Below the pieces are notes generated by a model. That model made no database searches, was not told where the DNA came from, and was given only the letters and a program-made list of their open reading frames with translations. Of a DNA stretch of 64,000 bases, positions 33,703 to 43,015 are shown piece by piece. The DNA is from Bilophila wadsworthia ATCC 49260. Lineage in GTDB: Bacteria > Desulfobacterota > Desulfovibrionia > Desulfovibrionales > Desulfovibrionaceae. Position numbers and translations under genes: made by a program. The DNA lies in NCBI RefSeq assembly GCF_000701705.1, contig NZ_JNJP01000017.1, positions 1 to 64,000 of the forward strand. The letters are read 5' to 3'. Within the stretch, counting starts at the first letter, position 1. Each line of letters begins with the position of its first letter.

Positions 33703-36378
33703 TCAGACCACGCCGTGTTCGCCGGGCCGCTCAAAGACGCCTAGGGTAACGGCCGTCTTGAACGAAAGGGTGTCGCCAAACAGGGGAAGCATTGGCGCTG
33801 CGACGAACAGGGAGGAAATCGTTCCCATGAAAACACCTATGAGCATAGTCAATGCGAAGCCGTAAATGACCGGGCCGCCGAGCAGGAACAGGGCGAGGGC
33901 CGCCACGAGCGTCGTGCCTGCGGTCAGCAGGGTACGGCTCATGGTGTCGCCAAGCGCTTCCTGAATGATCTCGGGCAGCGGGCGCGGCGAGTCGGGGTTC
34001 TCCCGCCGCAGGGTTTCACGGATTCGGTCGTAAATCACGATGGTATCGTTCAGCGAATAGCCGATGATGGTCAAAAGTGCCGCTACGATGTTCAGATCGA
34101 TTTCTTGCCCGAGGATGACCAGCAGGCTGGTGGTCGTCGTGACGTCGAATATCAGGCTGGCCATCGCTCCCGCCGCAAAGGAGAGGCGGAACCGCCAGCA
34201 CAGGAACAGGGTCAGCAGCAGTGCCGCAAGGATGCGGCCTTCCGTCGGTACGCCCATCCATTGCAGGGCGATCATGGTGGCCGTGAGCGCTCCGGCGAGC
34301 AGGGCGGCCGTGCCCCAGCGCTGTTCGAAGCGCCCCGAAATGTACACGGTGATCAGGAGCAGCGCATAATAGATGGCTTCCAGAGCCGAGCTGCGGAGAT
34401 CATCTCCGACCTTGGGGCCGACCGTTTCCAGACGATCCAGGGAAACCGCCCCGCCGTCGTCCACGGTCTGGAGATGGCTGAGCAGGGCTTCGCCGAGCTG
34501 TTGCGCGGGCATGTCGGGCAGGCCGAAACGGAGCAGCCAGACGGAATTGTTGTCGCCGTATTGCTGGGTCATCAGGCCTTCGAGATGCATGGGATCAAGC
34601 GCCCCGATGAGCTGCTTGTCCGAAACGGGGTGCTCGAACCGGACCTGCGCCGCAACGCCGCCCGAGAAGTCGACGCCGTACTGAAGGCCGCCGCGCCACG
34701 TACCCACGGAAACCGCCACCATCACAAGCAGAAGCGTCAGTACGCCCACGTGCTTCACGCGCTTGAGGAAGGGGAAGTGGGACAGGTAACCCGACAGGGC
34801 GCGCAGTTCCATGGGGCCGTGCATGCTGAGGCGGGTGCCGTTGGTGTGCTTCATCCACGCGTCGAAAGCGATGCGGCACAGGAAGATCGCCGAGAACATG
34901 GAGGCGATGATGCCGAGAGTCAGGGTGACGGCAAAGCCGCGCACCGGGCCGGTTCCGAACTGGTACAGGATGGCCGCGACGATGATCGTCGTCAGGTTGG
35001 AGTCCACAATGGAAAGGTTGGCACGCTCGAAACCGGCCTTGATGGCCTTGGGAGGCGTCAGGCCGAGGGCCAACTCCTCGCGTATTCGCTCAAAGATGAG
35101 GACGTTCGCGTCCACGGCCATGCCGATGGTCAGCACGACGCCCGCTATGCCCGGCAGGGTCAGGGTCGCGCCGAGCGCGGCCATACCGCCCATGAGCAGG
35201 CTGAGGGTACAGAGAAGCATCCCGTTGGCGAGCATACCGGACCAGCCGTAGCGCAGGGGCATGATGATCATGACCGCCAGCGTGCCGATGAGTGCGGCGA
35301 GGATGCCGCTGGTGATCGACGCTTCGCCGAGGGCGGGGCCTACCGTGCGCTGTTCGAGCACGTGGACCGGAGCCGCGAGGGAACCGGAACGCAGGGAGAT
35401 GGCGAGGTCCTGCGCCTCTTCGGGCGTGAACTGGCCGCTGATGCTGGCCGTGCCGCCCGCGATCTTTTCCTGAATCACCGGAGCGCTGTGGATGGTCCCG
35501 TCCAACACGATGGCGAGGCGCTTGCCGACATGTTCGCCGGTGGCCATTTCAAACAGGGCCGCGCCGCGAGGAGTGAACGACAGGCTGACCATCGAAGTGT
35601 TTTTATTGTCGAATCCGGGGCGGGCGTCGGCCACTTCCTTGCCGCTCAGGAGCGGGGTGCTGTCGAGCGCCAGTTTGGCGTTGGTCGCTTCGCCGTGCTT
35701 GCCCGTCATGGGATAGAAGGCGACGCCGGGAGGCAGATAGCCTTGGGAAATGTCGTCGCGGACGAGGTGGAAGGACAGATCGGCGGACTTCTCGACGAGC
35801 TGGACGGCACGGTTGACGTTGGTCAGGCCGGGAAGCTGGATGAGGATACGGTCGCCCTGCTGCTTGCGGATATCCGGTTCCGCCACGCCGAACTGGTCGA
35901 TGCGGCTGGAGATGGTACGCAGCACCTGATCCACGGCCAGATCCTGCGTCTGCTTAACGAAGGCCGGCGTGAACGAGTAGGGCAGGTGGACCGCGCCGTC
36001 GGACCCGGTACGGGGCGTTCCGGGCACGACTTGAGGGGCGTCCTTCTTGGCGAGGGCAAGGAACGCATCGACCTGGTTGGCGCGGGCGATGATGAGTTCC
36101 TGCACGCCGCCGGGCATCTGGCGGGGGCCAAGGACGGTGATCCCTGCCTCACGGGCCTTCTGGCGAAGCACTTGCCCGCTGTTGATGAGTGCGGACTGAA
36201 CGGCTTTTTCCGTATCCACGCCCAGCGTGAGCTGAACGCCGCCTTTGAGATCGAGGCCCAGACTGATGCGGGACGCGCCCGGCAGGTTGACGTCTTCCGG
36301 CATAAGCGTCGGAGACAGGAGGAAAAGCGCGCCGGCCATGACAATGGCGGCAATCGCATATCGGAACGAGAGTTTCAT
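33703..36378 (-). CDS. secDF: fused protein-export protein SecDF
   Basis: An 891-aa membrane protein joining SecD and SecF. The SecD part has a first transmembrane segment, SLGLDLKGGVQLTLGVD (about residue 41), a large periplasmic domain (about 60-360) and membrane helices ending near 520. SecF follows from about 565 with YGVDFSGGVAAQVRFEHPV and IIGYSLNDTIVIYDRIRETL. The complex uses the proton gradient to help pull secreted proteins through SecYEG. Separate secD and secF are commoner in Proteobacteria. No yajC lies next to it here. Confidence 0.93.
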   Translation of the reverse strand: MKLSFRYAIAAIVMAGALFLLSPTLMPEDVNLPGASRISLGLDLKGGVQLTLGVDTEKAVQSALINSGQVLRQKAREAGITVLGPRQMPGGVQELIIARANQVDAFLALAKKDAPQVVPGTPRTGSDGAVHLPYSFTPAFVKQTQDLAVDQVLRTISSRIDQFGVAEPDIRKQQGDRILIQLPGLTNVNRAVQLVEKSADLSFHLVRDDISQGYLPPGVAFYPMTGKHGEATNAKLALDSTPLLSGKEVADARPGFDNKNTSMVSLSFTPRGAALFEMATGEHVGKRLAIVLDGTIHSAPVIQEKIAGGTASISGQFTPEEAQDLAISLRSGSLAAPVHVLEQRTVGPALGEASITSGILAALIGTLAVMIIMPLRYGWSGMLANGMLLCTLSLLMGGMAALGATLTLPGIAGVVLTIGMAVDANVLIFERIREELALGLTPPKAIKAGFERANLSIVDSNLTTIIVAAILYQFGTGPVRGFAVTLTLGIIASMFSAIFLCRIAFDAWMKHTNGTRLSMHGPMELRALSGYLSHFPFLKRVKHVGVLTLLLVMVAVSVGTWRGGLQYGVDFSGGVAAQVRFEHPVSDKQLIGALDPMHLEGLMTQQYGDNNSVWLLRFGLPDMPAQQLGEALLSHLQTVDDGGAVSLDRLETVGPKVGDDLRSSALEAIYYALLLITVYISGRFEQRWGTAALLAGALTATMIALQWMGVPTEGRILAALLLTLFLCWRFRLSFAAGAMASLIFDVTTTTSLLVILGQEIDLNIVAALLTIIGYSLNDTIVIYDRIRETLRRENPDSPRPLPEIIQEALGDTMSRTLLTAGTTLVAALALFLLGGPVIYGFALTMLIGVFMGTISSLFVAAPMLPLFGDTLSFKTAVTLGVFERPGEHGVV

Positions 36379-36564
36379 GAAAGCCTCTCACACGGTTGCA
36401 GGAGCAGAATGCTGTCGGGAACGGCGGAACCGCCGACAGGACGCACACTGATTCGGGCGTTCCGGGTATTCTGCGCGGGAGACGTGTGAGGAGTGCAGAA
36501 GACCGGCTGCGCGAGTCAGGGCTTTTCTGTCACGCAGAAAGCGAAGGACGGAAAAGCGGAAGCT

Positions 36565-37137
36565 CTAGCAACCGTATGGAGGAGGCGTGGGGTAGGAGAC
36601 GAGCCCGCGTTCGGCGGGAAGGAAGCAAAGGGGCGTGCCGATGGGCAGCGCCACCGGGGTGACGGAAATCTGCGGCAGGACAGGCGCTGAGACCAACGCG
36701 GCGGCATACCCCGACGAGTGCGGCAGGGGCTTGTCGGTGACGCTCTTGGGCGTCCGGGCCGTCGTTTGGCTTATGTTGCCGTTGAGCGTTTCGGAAATGC
36801 TGGCGAAGAGGTTCCTTTCGGAACGGGCAAGCGCCGCGTCAAGCTGCCGCCAACCGCTGGACGCTTCAACAAGCGCCGAATCTTCGTCAACGGCATCGAA
36901 GCGCTGGAGCTGCGGGCCGATGTCATTGCCTTCCAGTTCGGAATGCTGAGCCTTGAAGACGTCCGCCGAAGGGGCCGCTTCAAGGAGGGCTTCGAACTGC
37001 CTGCTGACATCGTTGTCTATGTGCGCTTGCGCGGAAAAGGAGGAACACAGGAAAAGCCCGAAAGCAAAAAGCAGCGTCCCCAGCACGGAGCGGGAGAAGC
37101 TGGTCGTTGCGTCTTTGATGGGCTTTAGCGTATTCAT
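36565..37137 (-). CDS. hypothetical exported protein
   Basis: About 190 aa from ATG 37137 (AAAGG just upstream; the frame opens at 37173). The N-terminus is a signal peptide (hydrophobic VLGTLLFAFGLFLCSSFSAQ, cleavage near SAQA-H). The mature part is acidic and helical (DNDVSRQFEALLEAAPSADV, LEGNDIGPQLQRFDAVDEDS), with a Pro-rich, low-complexity tail (SAPVLPQISVTPVALPIG). I recognise no domain. It probably sits in the periplasm. It is upstream of secDF in the same direction, with a gap of about 190 bp. Confidence 0.6.
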   Translation of the reverse strand: MNTLKPIKDATTSFSRSVLGTLLFAFGLFLCSSFSAQAHIDNDVSRQFEALLEAAPSADVFKAQHSELEGNDIGPQLQRFDAVDEDSALVEASSGWRQLDAALARSERNLFASISETLNGNISQTTARTPKSVTDKPLPHSSGYAAALVSAPVLPQISVTPVALPIGTPLCFLPAERGLVSYPTPPPYGC

Positions 37138-37331
37138 GCCTTTACCCATAAAGCCGAATGGTAAGGATGTCAATAATACGCTATGGCCCTTTTCAGGGAT
37201 ATCTCATGCGAAATCAGAGGTTCGGGCTTGCCTGGGCGCTTGAGGATGGATACTATCATTTTCCCCGCACGGCATCCGTTTTGTGAAACCCTCCGTTCCC
37301 GCGGGGCCGAAAACCAGCGAAAGGACTCATT

Positions 37332-37580
37332 ATGTGTCTTGCCATCCCTGCGAAAGTCATTGAAAAGTCTGATGACGGCATGTTGAAGGCCACCGTGGGC
37401 AACGGGCCGACCTGCCTGACCGTTTCCGGCATTTTGCTGCCCGAGGAAGTGGAAATCGGGGACTATATCATTATCCATGCCGGATTCGCCATGCACAAGA
37501 TGGAGAAGACCGAGGCCGAAGAGAGCCTGCGCCTTTTCCGCGAGCTGACCCAAGCCACCGGGCAGGAAGCGACCTTCTGA
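37332..37580 (+). CDS. hypC: hydrogenase assembly chaperone HypC/HupF
   Basis: An 82-aa chaperone with the diagnostic N-terminus MCLAIPAKVIE (the Cys at position 2 binds the iron centre) and the GDYIIIHAGFAMHKM segment. HypC works with HypD to build the Fe(CN)2CO group and delivers it to the large subunit of [NiFe] hydrogenase. AAAGGA precedes the ATG. No other hyp gene is adjacent, although a hydrogenase protease lies at 52.1 kb. Confidence 0.92.
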   Translation: MCLAIPAKVIEKSDDGMLKATVGNGPTCLTVSGILLPEEVEIGDYIIIHAGFAMHKMEKTEAEESLRLFRELTQATGQEATF

Positions 37581-37745
37581 TGTGAAGAATGTGGGGGAAC
37601 ACTCCGGATATAAAGAATATCCCTGCGCTCCTTCCCCAAACCGCTACGCGGGCCGCGCCCATTTCCTTGCTTCTTAATGTTTTTGGCCCTGTTGTCAGAT
37701 AGAGTGGGGCAGGGCAAATTTCTTGTGTTGCATAGCGTGAAGAAA

Positions 37746-37777
37746 AATCCCGGAGCGAAGGCTTCGGGATTTTTTTG
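37746..37777 (+). terminator. terminator downstream of hypC
   Basis: AATCCCGGAGC/GCTTCGGGATT stem with loop GAAG and seven following T residues. It lies about 165 nt after the hypC stop. Confidence 0.8.
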
Positions 37778-37916
37778 TGGGAAAGGCTCCGTGTGGAAAC
37801 GGAACGGTTGCAATCGGAAGCCTCGGGCTTTCTGCGGGGCGATGTCTGGCTGAAAGCGGCGCGGCTTCTCCGTTTGGATTGAGGGGGCAGAGTGCCCGTT
37901 CCCGTATCCGTGTGGC

Positions 37917-39197
37917 TCAATACATCATGCGCGGAAGGAACAGCACGATGTCCGGGACGAAGACGCAGAGGATGATGACGCCCACGGTCACGAAGACGAA
38001 GGGCAGGGCGTTGTAGGAGATGTCCTCAAGCGTGGTGTCGGCGATGCCCGAGGCGATGAAGATGTTTTCGCCGAGGGGCGGCGTGGAGAACCCGACCCCG
38101 CAGCAGCAGACCAGCACCACGCCGAAGTGGATGGGGTCCACGCCGAAGGCGGTCATGACCGGCAGGAGTACGGGAGTCGCCAGCAGGATGATCGCCAGCG
38201 TCTCCATGAACATCCCCAGAAAGAGCAGCAGGGCGATGACGAACATCCAGATGACGGCGACGTCCGAGGTGAAGCCGAGGATGTGCTCCACAATCATGTC
38301 GGGTATCCGGTACTGGACGAGCAGCCGCTCGAACGCGTAGGCCGTGAACATGATGATCAGCACGCGCCCGGTCATCCATGAGGTGATCTGGAGCGAGTGC
38401 CGGATCCCCCCGAACGTCAGCTCGCGGTGGATGAACAGCCCGACGAAGATGGAGTAGAAGATGGCGACCACGGCGGCCTCGGTCGGCGTGAAGAACCCCC
38501 CGTAGATGCCGCCGAGGATGACGACCGGAGCCATGAGCGACCAAAGCCCGTCCTTGAGCGCCTTGAGCAGCGAGTCCCCCGAGCCGCTTTGGAGATCTTC
38601 CGCCACGGGCATGTTCCGGCAGAGGAAGAGGTGCATGGCGGCGAGCCCCACCGCGATCATGATGCCGGGCATTACCCCGGCGAGGAACATTTTGGTGATG
38701 GATTGCTGCCCCGACACCGCATAGACGACCATCGGGATGCTCGGGGGGATGATGATGCCCACGCCCCCGGCGGTCGCCGCGGCCGCAGCCGCATAGCCCT
38801 TGCTGAATCCCCGCCGGATCATGGCCGGGATCATAAGCATCCCCACGGCGGCGGTCGTCGCGGGGCCGGAGCCGGAAATCGCCCCGAAAAACACGCAGGC
38901 CAATGCGGTGGAGACGGCGAGCCCGCCGGGGATGGGGCCGACGATGTTTTCCGCGATGGCGACAAGCCGCCGCGAAATGCCCGCGCATTCCATGAGCGCC
39001 CCGACGAGCATGAAGGCGGGCAAGGCCATGATGGGAAAGGAATTGACCGAGGTGAAGGCGATCTGCACCAGCGTGACGAGGTTCTGGTCCACCGTGTAGA
39101 GGGCGGCCATGGCCGCCACGCCGAGCGCCACGGTAATGGGGGACCCGAGCAGCATCAGCACCGCAAAGGTGGCAAAGAGGACTCCCGCCGGGCTCAT
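37917..39197 (-). CDS. TRAP transporter large permease (DctM family)
   Basis: A 426-aa membrane protein with about 12 segments. DctM signatures are visible: GSPITVALGVAAMAALYTV, IMALPAFMLVGALMECAGIS, FFGAISGSGPATTAAVGMLM, VGIIIPPSIPMVVYAVSG and GVGFSTPPLGENIFIASGIA. It forms the transport channel with the small subunit encoded immediately upstream, whose stop it overlaps by 4 nt. Location beside the taurine regulator suggests a sulfonate such as taurine as substrate (inferred), comparable to the TauM subunit known in Paracoccus. Confidence 0.9.
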   Translation of the reverse strand: MSPAGVLFATFAVLMLLGSPITVALGVAAMAALYTVDQNLVTLVQIAFTSVNSFPIMALPAFMLVGALMECAGISRRLVAIAENIVGPIPGGLAVSTALACVFFGAISGSGPATTAAVGMLMIPAMIRRGFSKGYAAAAAATAGGVGIIIPPSIPMVVYAVSGQQSITKMFLAGVMPGIMIAVGLAAMHLFLCRNMPVAEDLQSGSGDSLLKALKDGLWSLMAPVVILGGIYGGFFTPTEAAVVAIFYSIFVGLFIHRELTFGGIRHSLQITSWMTGRVLIIMFTAYAFERLLVQYRIPDMIVEHILGFTSDVAVIWMFVIALLLFLGMFMETLAIILLATPVLLPVMTAFGVDPIHFGVVLVCCCGVGFSTPPLGENIFIASGIADTTLEDISYNALPFVFVTVGVIILCVFVPDIVLFLPRMMY

Positions 39198-39739
39198 GGC
39201 TTCCCTCCGTCCACGAAGGCTTTCCGGGTTTCCTCGGTTTCAATCCTGTCGGGCGCGGTGAGCTCTTTTTTCAGGACGAATTTCATCACGTTGACTTGAA
39301 TGATGCGGGCGGACATGAGCGTAAAGGCGATGGGGAAGATGAAATAGATATAGGAGAGCTGCCAGTCGAGGGCGGGCGTGGCGTAGGGGAATTCCCGGAG
39401 TTCGCGGATCACGGTGAGGCTTTCCACGACCATGACGATGTTGAAGAACAGCCACACGCCGTCGCTGAGGAGCATACAGGCGTCGCCCACCCATTTGGGG
39501 AAGGGGCGGAACTGGATGGTGACCCGGTTGTGCGCGGCGAGGCGGGCCGCGTAGGAAGCCCCGAAAAAGACGAACCAGACAAAGGAATACCGCGCGAGTT
39601 CTTCCGTCCAATACAGGGGGTGCCCGAACTGGCGCAGGAAAATCTGCAAGAGCAGGATCAGCACGAAGAACGCAAGCAAAACCTGGCTGACGTATCCTTC
39701 AAAGTTGTCCAAAATCGCTAGAAGAACCTTCTTGAGCAT
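39194..39739 (-). CDS. TRAP transporter small permease (DctQ family)
   Basis: A 181-aa protein from ATG 39739, where GGAGGGGG gives a good ribosome site; the frame opens at 39793. It has four membrane segments and the DctQ signature LYWTEELARYSFVWFVFFGA, followed by AAHNRVTIQFRPFPKW. It couples the binding protein to the large permease, whose start it overlaps. Confidence 0.88.
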   Translation of the reverse strand: MLKKVLLAILDNFEGYVSQVLLAFFVLILLLQIFLRQFGHPLYWTEELARYSFVWFVFFGASYAARLAAHNRVTIQFRPFPKWVGDACMLLSDGVWLFFNIVMVVESLTVIRELREFPYATPALDWQLSYIYFIFPIAFTLMSARIIQVNVMKFVLKKELTAPDRIETEETRKAFVDGGKP

Positions 39740-39841
39740 GAAGTCCCCCTCCGGAGAGCGCCAGCGCGGCGCGTCGCCAGTGTAGGGTAGCACGCGGGAA
39801 TAGACAACCTTATGAAGCCGCCTTCCCCCTGTGCGGAAAGC

Positions 39842-40849
39842 CTACTTCCAAGGTTTTTTCCCGATGGCGGAGAGGAAGGCGTTGATGGCGGCCCTGCCGC
39901 CCACGAACGTCTCCATTTCGGGCCAGACCTGCGAAATGGCGGCACTCCTCCAGTCGGCCTCGTCCTCGAGCTGGTCGATCTGCACGCCGGACTCGATGAG
40001 CCTCTGCCTCGCCCTCACACCTTCGACAAGCTGGAAGGCGAGGCAGTATTCCTGCGCGTCGCGCCCGGCGTCGGTGATGAGCGTCTGCATCTCAGGGGAC
40101 ATTTTCCTGAAGGCCCGCTGGCTCAGGATCATGGGCTGGAGCTGGTAGGTGTAGTGCACTTCGGTGATGTATTTCTGCACTTCGTTGAATTTACAGGCGA
40201 GGAAGGTGATGTAGCCGTAGCACTGCCCGTCGACCAAGCCCTGCTGGAGCGCGGTGAAGGTTTCCGCCCACGAGATCGGCACCGGATTCGCCCCCCATGC
40301 CTTATAACAGGCGAGCAGGATGGCGCTCTGCGGGACGCGGAACTTGAGCCCCTTGATGTCGTTCAGGTTTTTGATGGGCTTGCGGGAATTGGAAATGTAG
40401 CGGTAGTCGGTATAGGTCCAGCCGAGGATGCGGAAGCCACCTTCCCGAATGGCGTACCCGTTGAGCAGGTCGTGGGCGGGGCCGGTGGTGGCCCGGACGA
40501 CGTCGTACATGTCGTCAAAAAGGTAGGGCATGGTGAGGATGCCGAGTTTCTTCACGAACGGGACCGTATTGGCGATGCCCACAACGGCGATGTCGAGATT
40601 CCCGGCGCGCACGTTCTGGATCATTTCCGTTTCGTCGCCGAGCTGGCCGGAGGGGAAGAGCTGGACTTCCACCTTGCCTTCGGACCGGGCTTCCACGACT
40701 TCCTTGAACCGGGTGCCGATGGCCCCCATCTCGGAATCGATGGGATCGCCCATGCCCACTTTCAGGATGGTTTTCTCATAAGCGCGGGCGGGGAAGGGGC
40801 AGGTGAGAAGGGCAAGCGTCACCACGGCGGCAAGCAGGCTTTTGAGCAT
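39842..40849 (-). CDS. TRAP transporter substrate-binding protein (DctP family)
   Basis: A 335-aa binding protein with signal peptide MLKSLLAAVVTLALLTCPFP and cleavage near ARA-YE. Family motifs are IGTRFKEVVEARSEGKVEVQ, FPSGQLGDETEMIQNVRAG, the Arg-bearing DIKGLKFRVPQSAILLACYK and ISWAETFTALQQGLVDGQ. It is the first gene of the TRAP operon, with a GAGAGGA ribosome site. Placed next to the taurine activator, it is a candidate for taurine or isethionate binding; this is inference from context only. Confidence 0.9.
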   Translation of the reverse strand: MLKSLLAAVVTLALLTCPFPARAYEKTILKVGMGDPIDSEMGAIGTRFKEVVEARSEGKVEVQLFPSGQLGDETEMIQNVRAGNLDIAVVGIANTVPFVKKLGILTMPYLFDDMYDVVRATTGPAHDLLNGYAIREGGFRILGWTYTDYRYISNSRKPIKNLNDIKGLKFRVPQSAILLACYKAWGANPVPISWAETFTALQQGLVDGQCYGYITFLACKFNEVQKYITEVHYTYQLQPMILSQRAFRKMSPEMQTLITDAGRDAQEYCLAFQLVEGVRARQRLIESGVQIDQLEDEADWRSAAISQVWPEMETFVGGRAAINAFLSAIGKKPWK

Positions 40850-41009
40850 AGAATCCTCTCTCTTTCCATCTAGAGTCCCGTGACTGCGTGCAACCCCACA
40901 CCTTATTTTGGGCTTTAGCGCACGAGGCTCGAAGGTGTCAACCTGGCCTCTTCGGTAAGCCCGGCAGCCCGATTTTCCTCCTATCAGCTTGTGGATACAC
41001 TTGAAAAAA

Positions 41010-42758
41010 TTATTTGTGGGCGATTTCCACGAGGCCGATCTTGTACCGTTGCGCTTTCCTGACGATGGTGGACTGGCTGACTTTGAGCCGCCGGGCGGCC
41101 TTGTAGGTGCTGCCGGTTTCAGTGAGCGCGGTCATGATCATGTTGCGCTCCAGTTCGGCGACGGCCTCGCGCATGGGCTGGCGGAAGGAGACGCTGCCCT
41201 GCGGGAGAGGCGACTGGGCCTGCATATATTGAGGGAGATCCTGCATGGTGATGGTCTCTTCTTCGCTCATGGTCGCCAGCGACTGCACAAGGGCGCGCAG
41301 CTCGCGGACGTTGCCCGGCCAGCGGTAGGTCAGGAAGCAGTTCAGCACTTGCGGATCGAAATTTTTTTGCAGTCCGCTTTTTTTGATGATCTCCTGCAAA
41401 AAATGCATGGCGAGGACCGGAATGTCGTCCGGCCGTTCCCGCAGGGGAGGGATTTCCACGGTCAGCACCCGGAGGCGGTAGAAGAGGTCTTCGCGGAACT
41501 GCCCGGAAGCAGCCATGTCGGCCAGCGGCTTGTTGGTGGCGGCGATGACCCGCACGTCCACGGTGATGGGCTTGGTCCCCCCAACCCTGTGGAAGGGGTG
41601 CCCGTCGAGCACTTGCAGCAGCTTGGCCTGCATGGGGAGGGGGAGCTCGCCGATTTCGTCGAGGAGGAGGGTCCCCTTGTGGGCCAGCTCAAACATGCCG
41701 GGCTTGCCGCTCTTGGCCGCGCCGGTGAAGGCGCCTTTTTCGTAGCCGAACAATTCGGATTCCATAAGCGACATGGGGATGGCCCCGCAGTTTACCGCGA
41801 TGAACGGTTCGGCGCTGCGCTGGCCCATGTCGTGGATGGCCTTGGCCGTCAGCGTCTTTCCGGTTCCGGTTTCGCCGAGGATGAGGGTGATGGCTTCGGT
41901 GCGGGCGGCCTTGGAGGCTTCCTTGCGCAGGCGGCGCATGGGGGCGCTGTGTCCGACGAACCCGGCGTCCATTTCGGTTTCGAGGTTCTCAAGGCGCGCT
42001 TTGTAGGCGAGGGTTTCCATCTCCAGATCGGTGAGCTTGCGCTGGAGCGTCTCCAGTTCGGTCATGTCGCGGATGGAGGCGATGACCCGCCATACATTGC
42101 CCTTTTCGTCAAAAATGGGCGTGCTGGTGTTCAGGCAGCGCTTGCCGTTGGAATAGTCGTCGAACATGGTGACCGAGCGTTTTTCGATGAGCGCGCGCAG
42201 GGTGACGCAGGTTTCGAAGCGCCCCTTGTGCATGGGTTCGGTCACGTGCTTGCCGATGACTTCCTCGGCGCGCAGCCCGGCGATGCGTTCCATCGCCTTG
42301 TTGACGCGCAGGGTGATGCCGTCGGAGTCGATGACCCAGATCCCGTCGTGGATGGAGTCGAGCAGGACCGTCAGCTCCTGCCAGGGCAGTTCGGCCACCC
42401 GGTTGATCTGATCGACCGGGATTTTCGACATTGTGATAAGACGAACTTGTTCCCCGCCCGCGGAATCGTCAATGGAAACGCTTTTCCAGCGGATAATGTA
42501 CATGGAACCCTCTTTGTGGTGGGCGATCAGCTCGCCTCCGTGGGGTTCGCTCAGGCTTTCTTCCACTTCATCAAATCCGCATCGTGTCAGGCGGGGCAAG
42601 AAAGGCTCGTCGTCCATCCGTCCGGGAGAAAGTTTGAGTATTTCTCCTAACATGTTGTTTATAAAAATTAAATTCCATGTATCCCCGTGGCATATTCCGG
42701 CGGCGACGAGCTCATTTTGATGAAGAATGTGATCGCAAAAGGCGGGGTATGACGTCAT
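41010..42758 (-). CDS. sigma-54-dependent activator of the taurine genes
   Basis: A 582-aa enhancer-binding protein. It has an N-terminal sensory region with a PAS domain (about 125-245: LLDSIHDGIWVIDSDGITLR), a linker coiled coil, and an AAA domain with Walker A GETGTGKT (about 295) and the sigma-54 contact loop GAFTGA. A C-terminal Fis-type helix-turn-helix follows (GSTYKAARRLKVSQSTIVRK). It likely senses a sulfonate or pathway product and activates the sigma-54 promoter at 42924, which it faces divergently. Neighbouring genes justify the taurine assignment; the ligand is unknown. Confidence 0.88.
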   Translation of the reverse strand: MTSYPAFCDHILHQNELVAAGICHGDTWNLIFINNMLGEILKLSPGRMDDEPFLPRLTRCGFDEVEESLSEPHGGELIAHHKEGSMYIIRWKSVSIDDSAGGEQVRLITMSKIPVDQINRVAELPWQELTVLLDSIHDGIWVIDSDGITLRVNKAMERIAGLRAEEVIGKHVTEPMHKGRFETCVTLRALIEKRSVTMFDDYSNGKRCLNTSTPIFDEKGNVWRVIASIRDMTELETLQRKLTDLEMETLAYKARLENLETEMDAGFVGHSAPMRRLRKEASKAARTEAITLILGETGTGKTLTAKAIHDMGQRSAEPFIAVNCGAIPMSLMESELFGYEKGAFTGAAKSGKPGMFELAHKGTLLLDEIGELPLPMQAKLLQVLDGHPFHRVGGTKPITVDVRVIAATNKPLADMAASGQFREDLFYRLRVLTVEIPPLRERPDDIPVLAMHFLQEIIKKSGLQKNFDPQVLNCFLTYRWPGNVRELRALVQSLATMSEEETITMQDLPQYMQAQSPLPQGSVSFRQPMREAVAELERNMIMTALTETGSTYKAARRLKVSQSTIVRKAQRYKIGLVEIAHK

Positions 42759-42771
42759 GAAAGGACCTCTC

Positions 42772-42797
42772 TAATGCAACTATGCATCGTAATGCAA
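42772..42797. promoter_or_regulatory. candidate upstream activator sites
   Basis: TAATGCAA occurs at 42772-42779 and 42790-42797, 18 bp apart, with ATGCAT between them. They lie about 150 bp upstream of the sigma-54 promoter and just ahead of the activator gene, a usual place for enhancer sites. Confidence 0.45.
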
Positions 42798-42923
42798 AAT
42801 TGACTCGGACATTCCTGTGATTCGGCGGCAAATGATTCGAGACTGCATTGAACCCGAAAAGATCTGAAAAGGACATTCTAAAAAACTATAACAAAAATCT
42901 CATGTTATGAACTTTGGGAAAAA

Positions 42924-42939
42924 TGGAACGCTAGTTGCT
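42924..42939 (+). promoter_or_regulatory. sigma-54 promoter for the ald-tpa-sarD genes
   Basis: TGGAACGCTAGTTGCT matches TGGCACN5TTGCW: GG at -25/-24 and GC at -13/-12 are correctly spaced. A start near 42950 leaves a leader of about 65 nt before ald. Confidence 0.8.
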
Positions 42940-43015
42940 ATAAAGAAGGCATGGAGTACAACCCCACCCTGAATTTCAAAACGTACTTCAACATACTGCT
43001 CTCGGAGGCACTCAA

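Noticed and set aside
34105..36489. A 794-codon plus-strand open frame opposite secDF
   Set aside because: Shadow of the GC-rich secDF gene: low-complexity Arg/Gly/His-rich translation and no domain, whereas the minus strand gives a full SecDF.
38026..39243. A 405-codon minus-strand frame overlapping the DctM gene
   Set aside because: Very Arg/His/Gly-rich and fully overlaps the clear TRAP permease frame; no recognisable protein.
40860..41009. A sigma-54 promoter for the TRAP operon at 37.9-40.8 kb
   Set aside because: GG and GC doublets are present on the minus strand but with spacing one base short; a TTGACA there has no convincing -10 partner.
40989..42650. A 553-codon plus-strand frame opposite the sigma-54 activator
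   Set aside because: Antisense shadow; the opposite strand has intact PAS, AAA and Fis domains.
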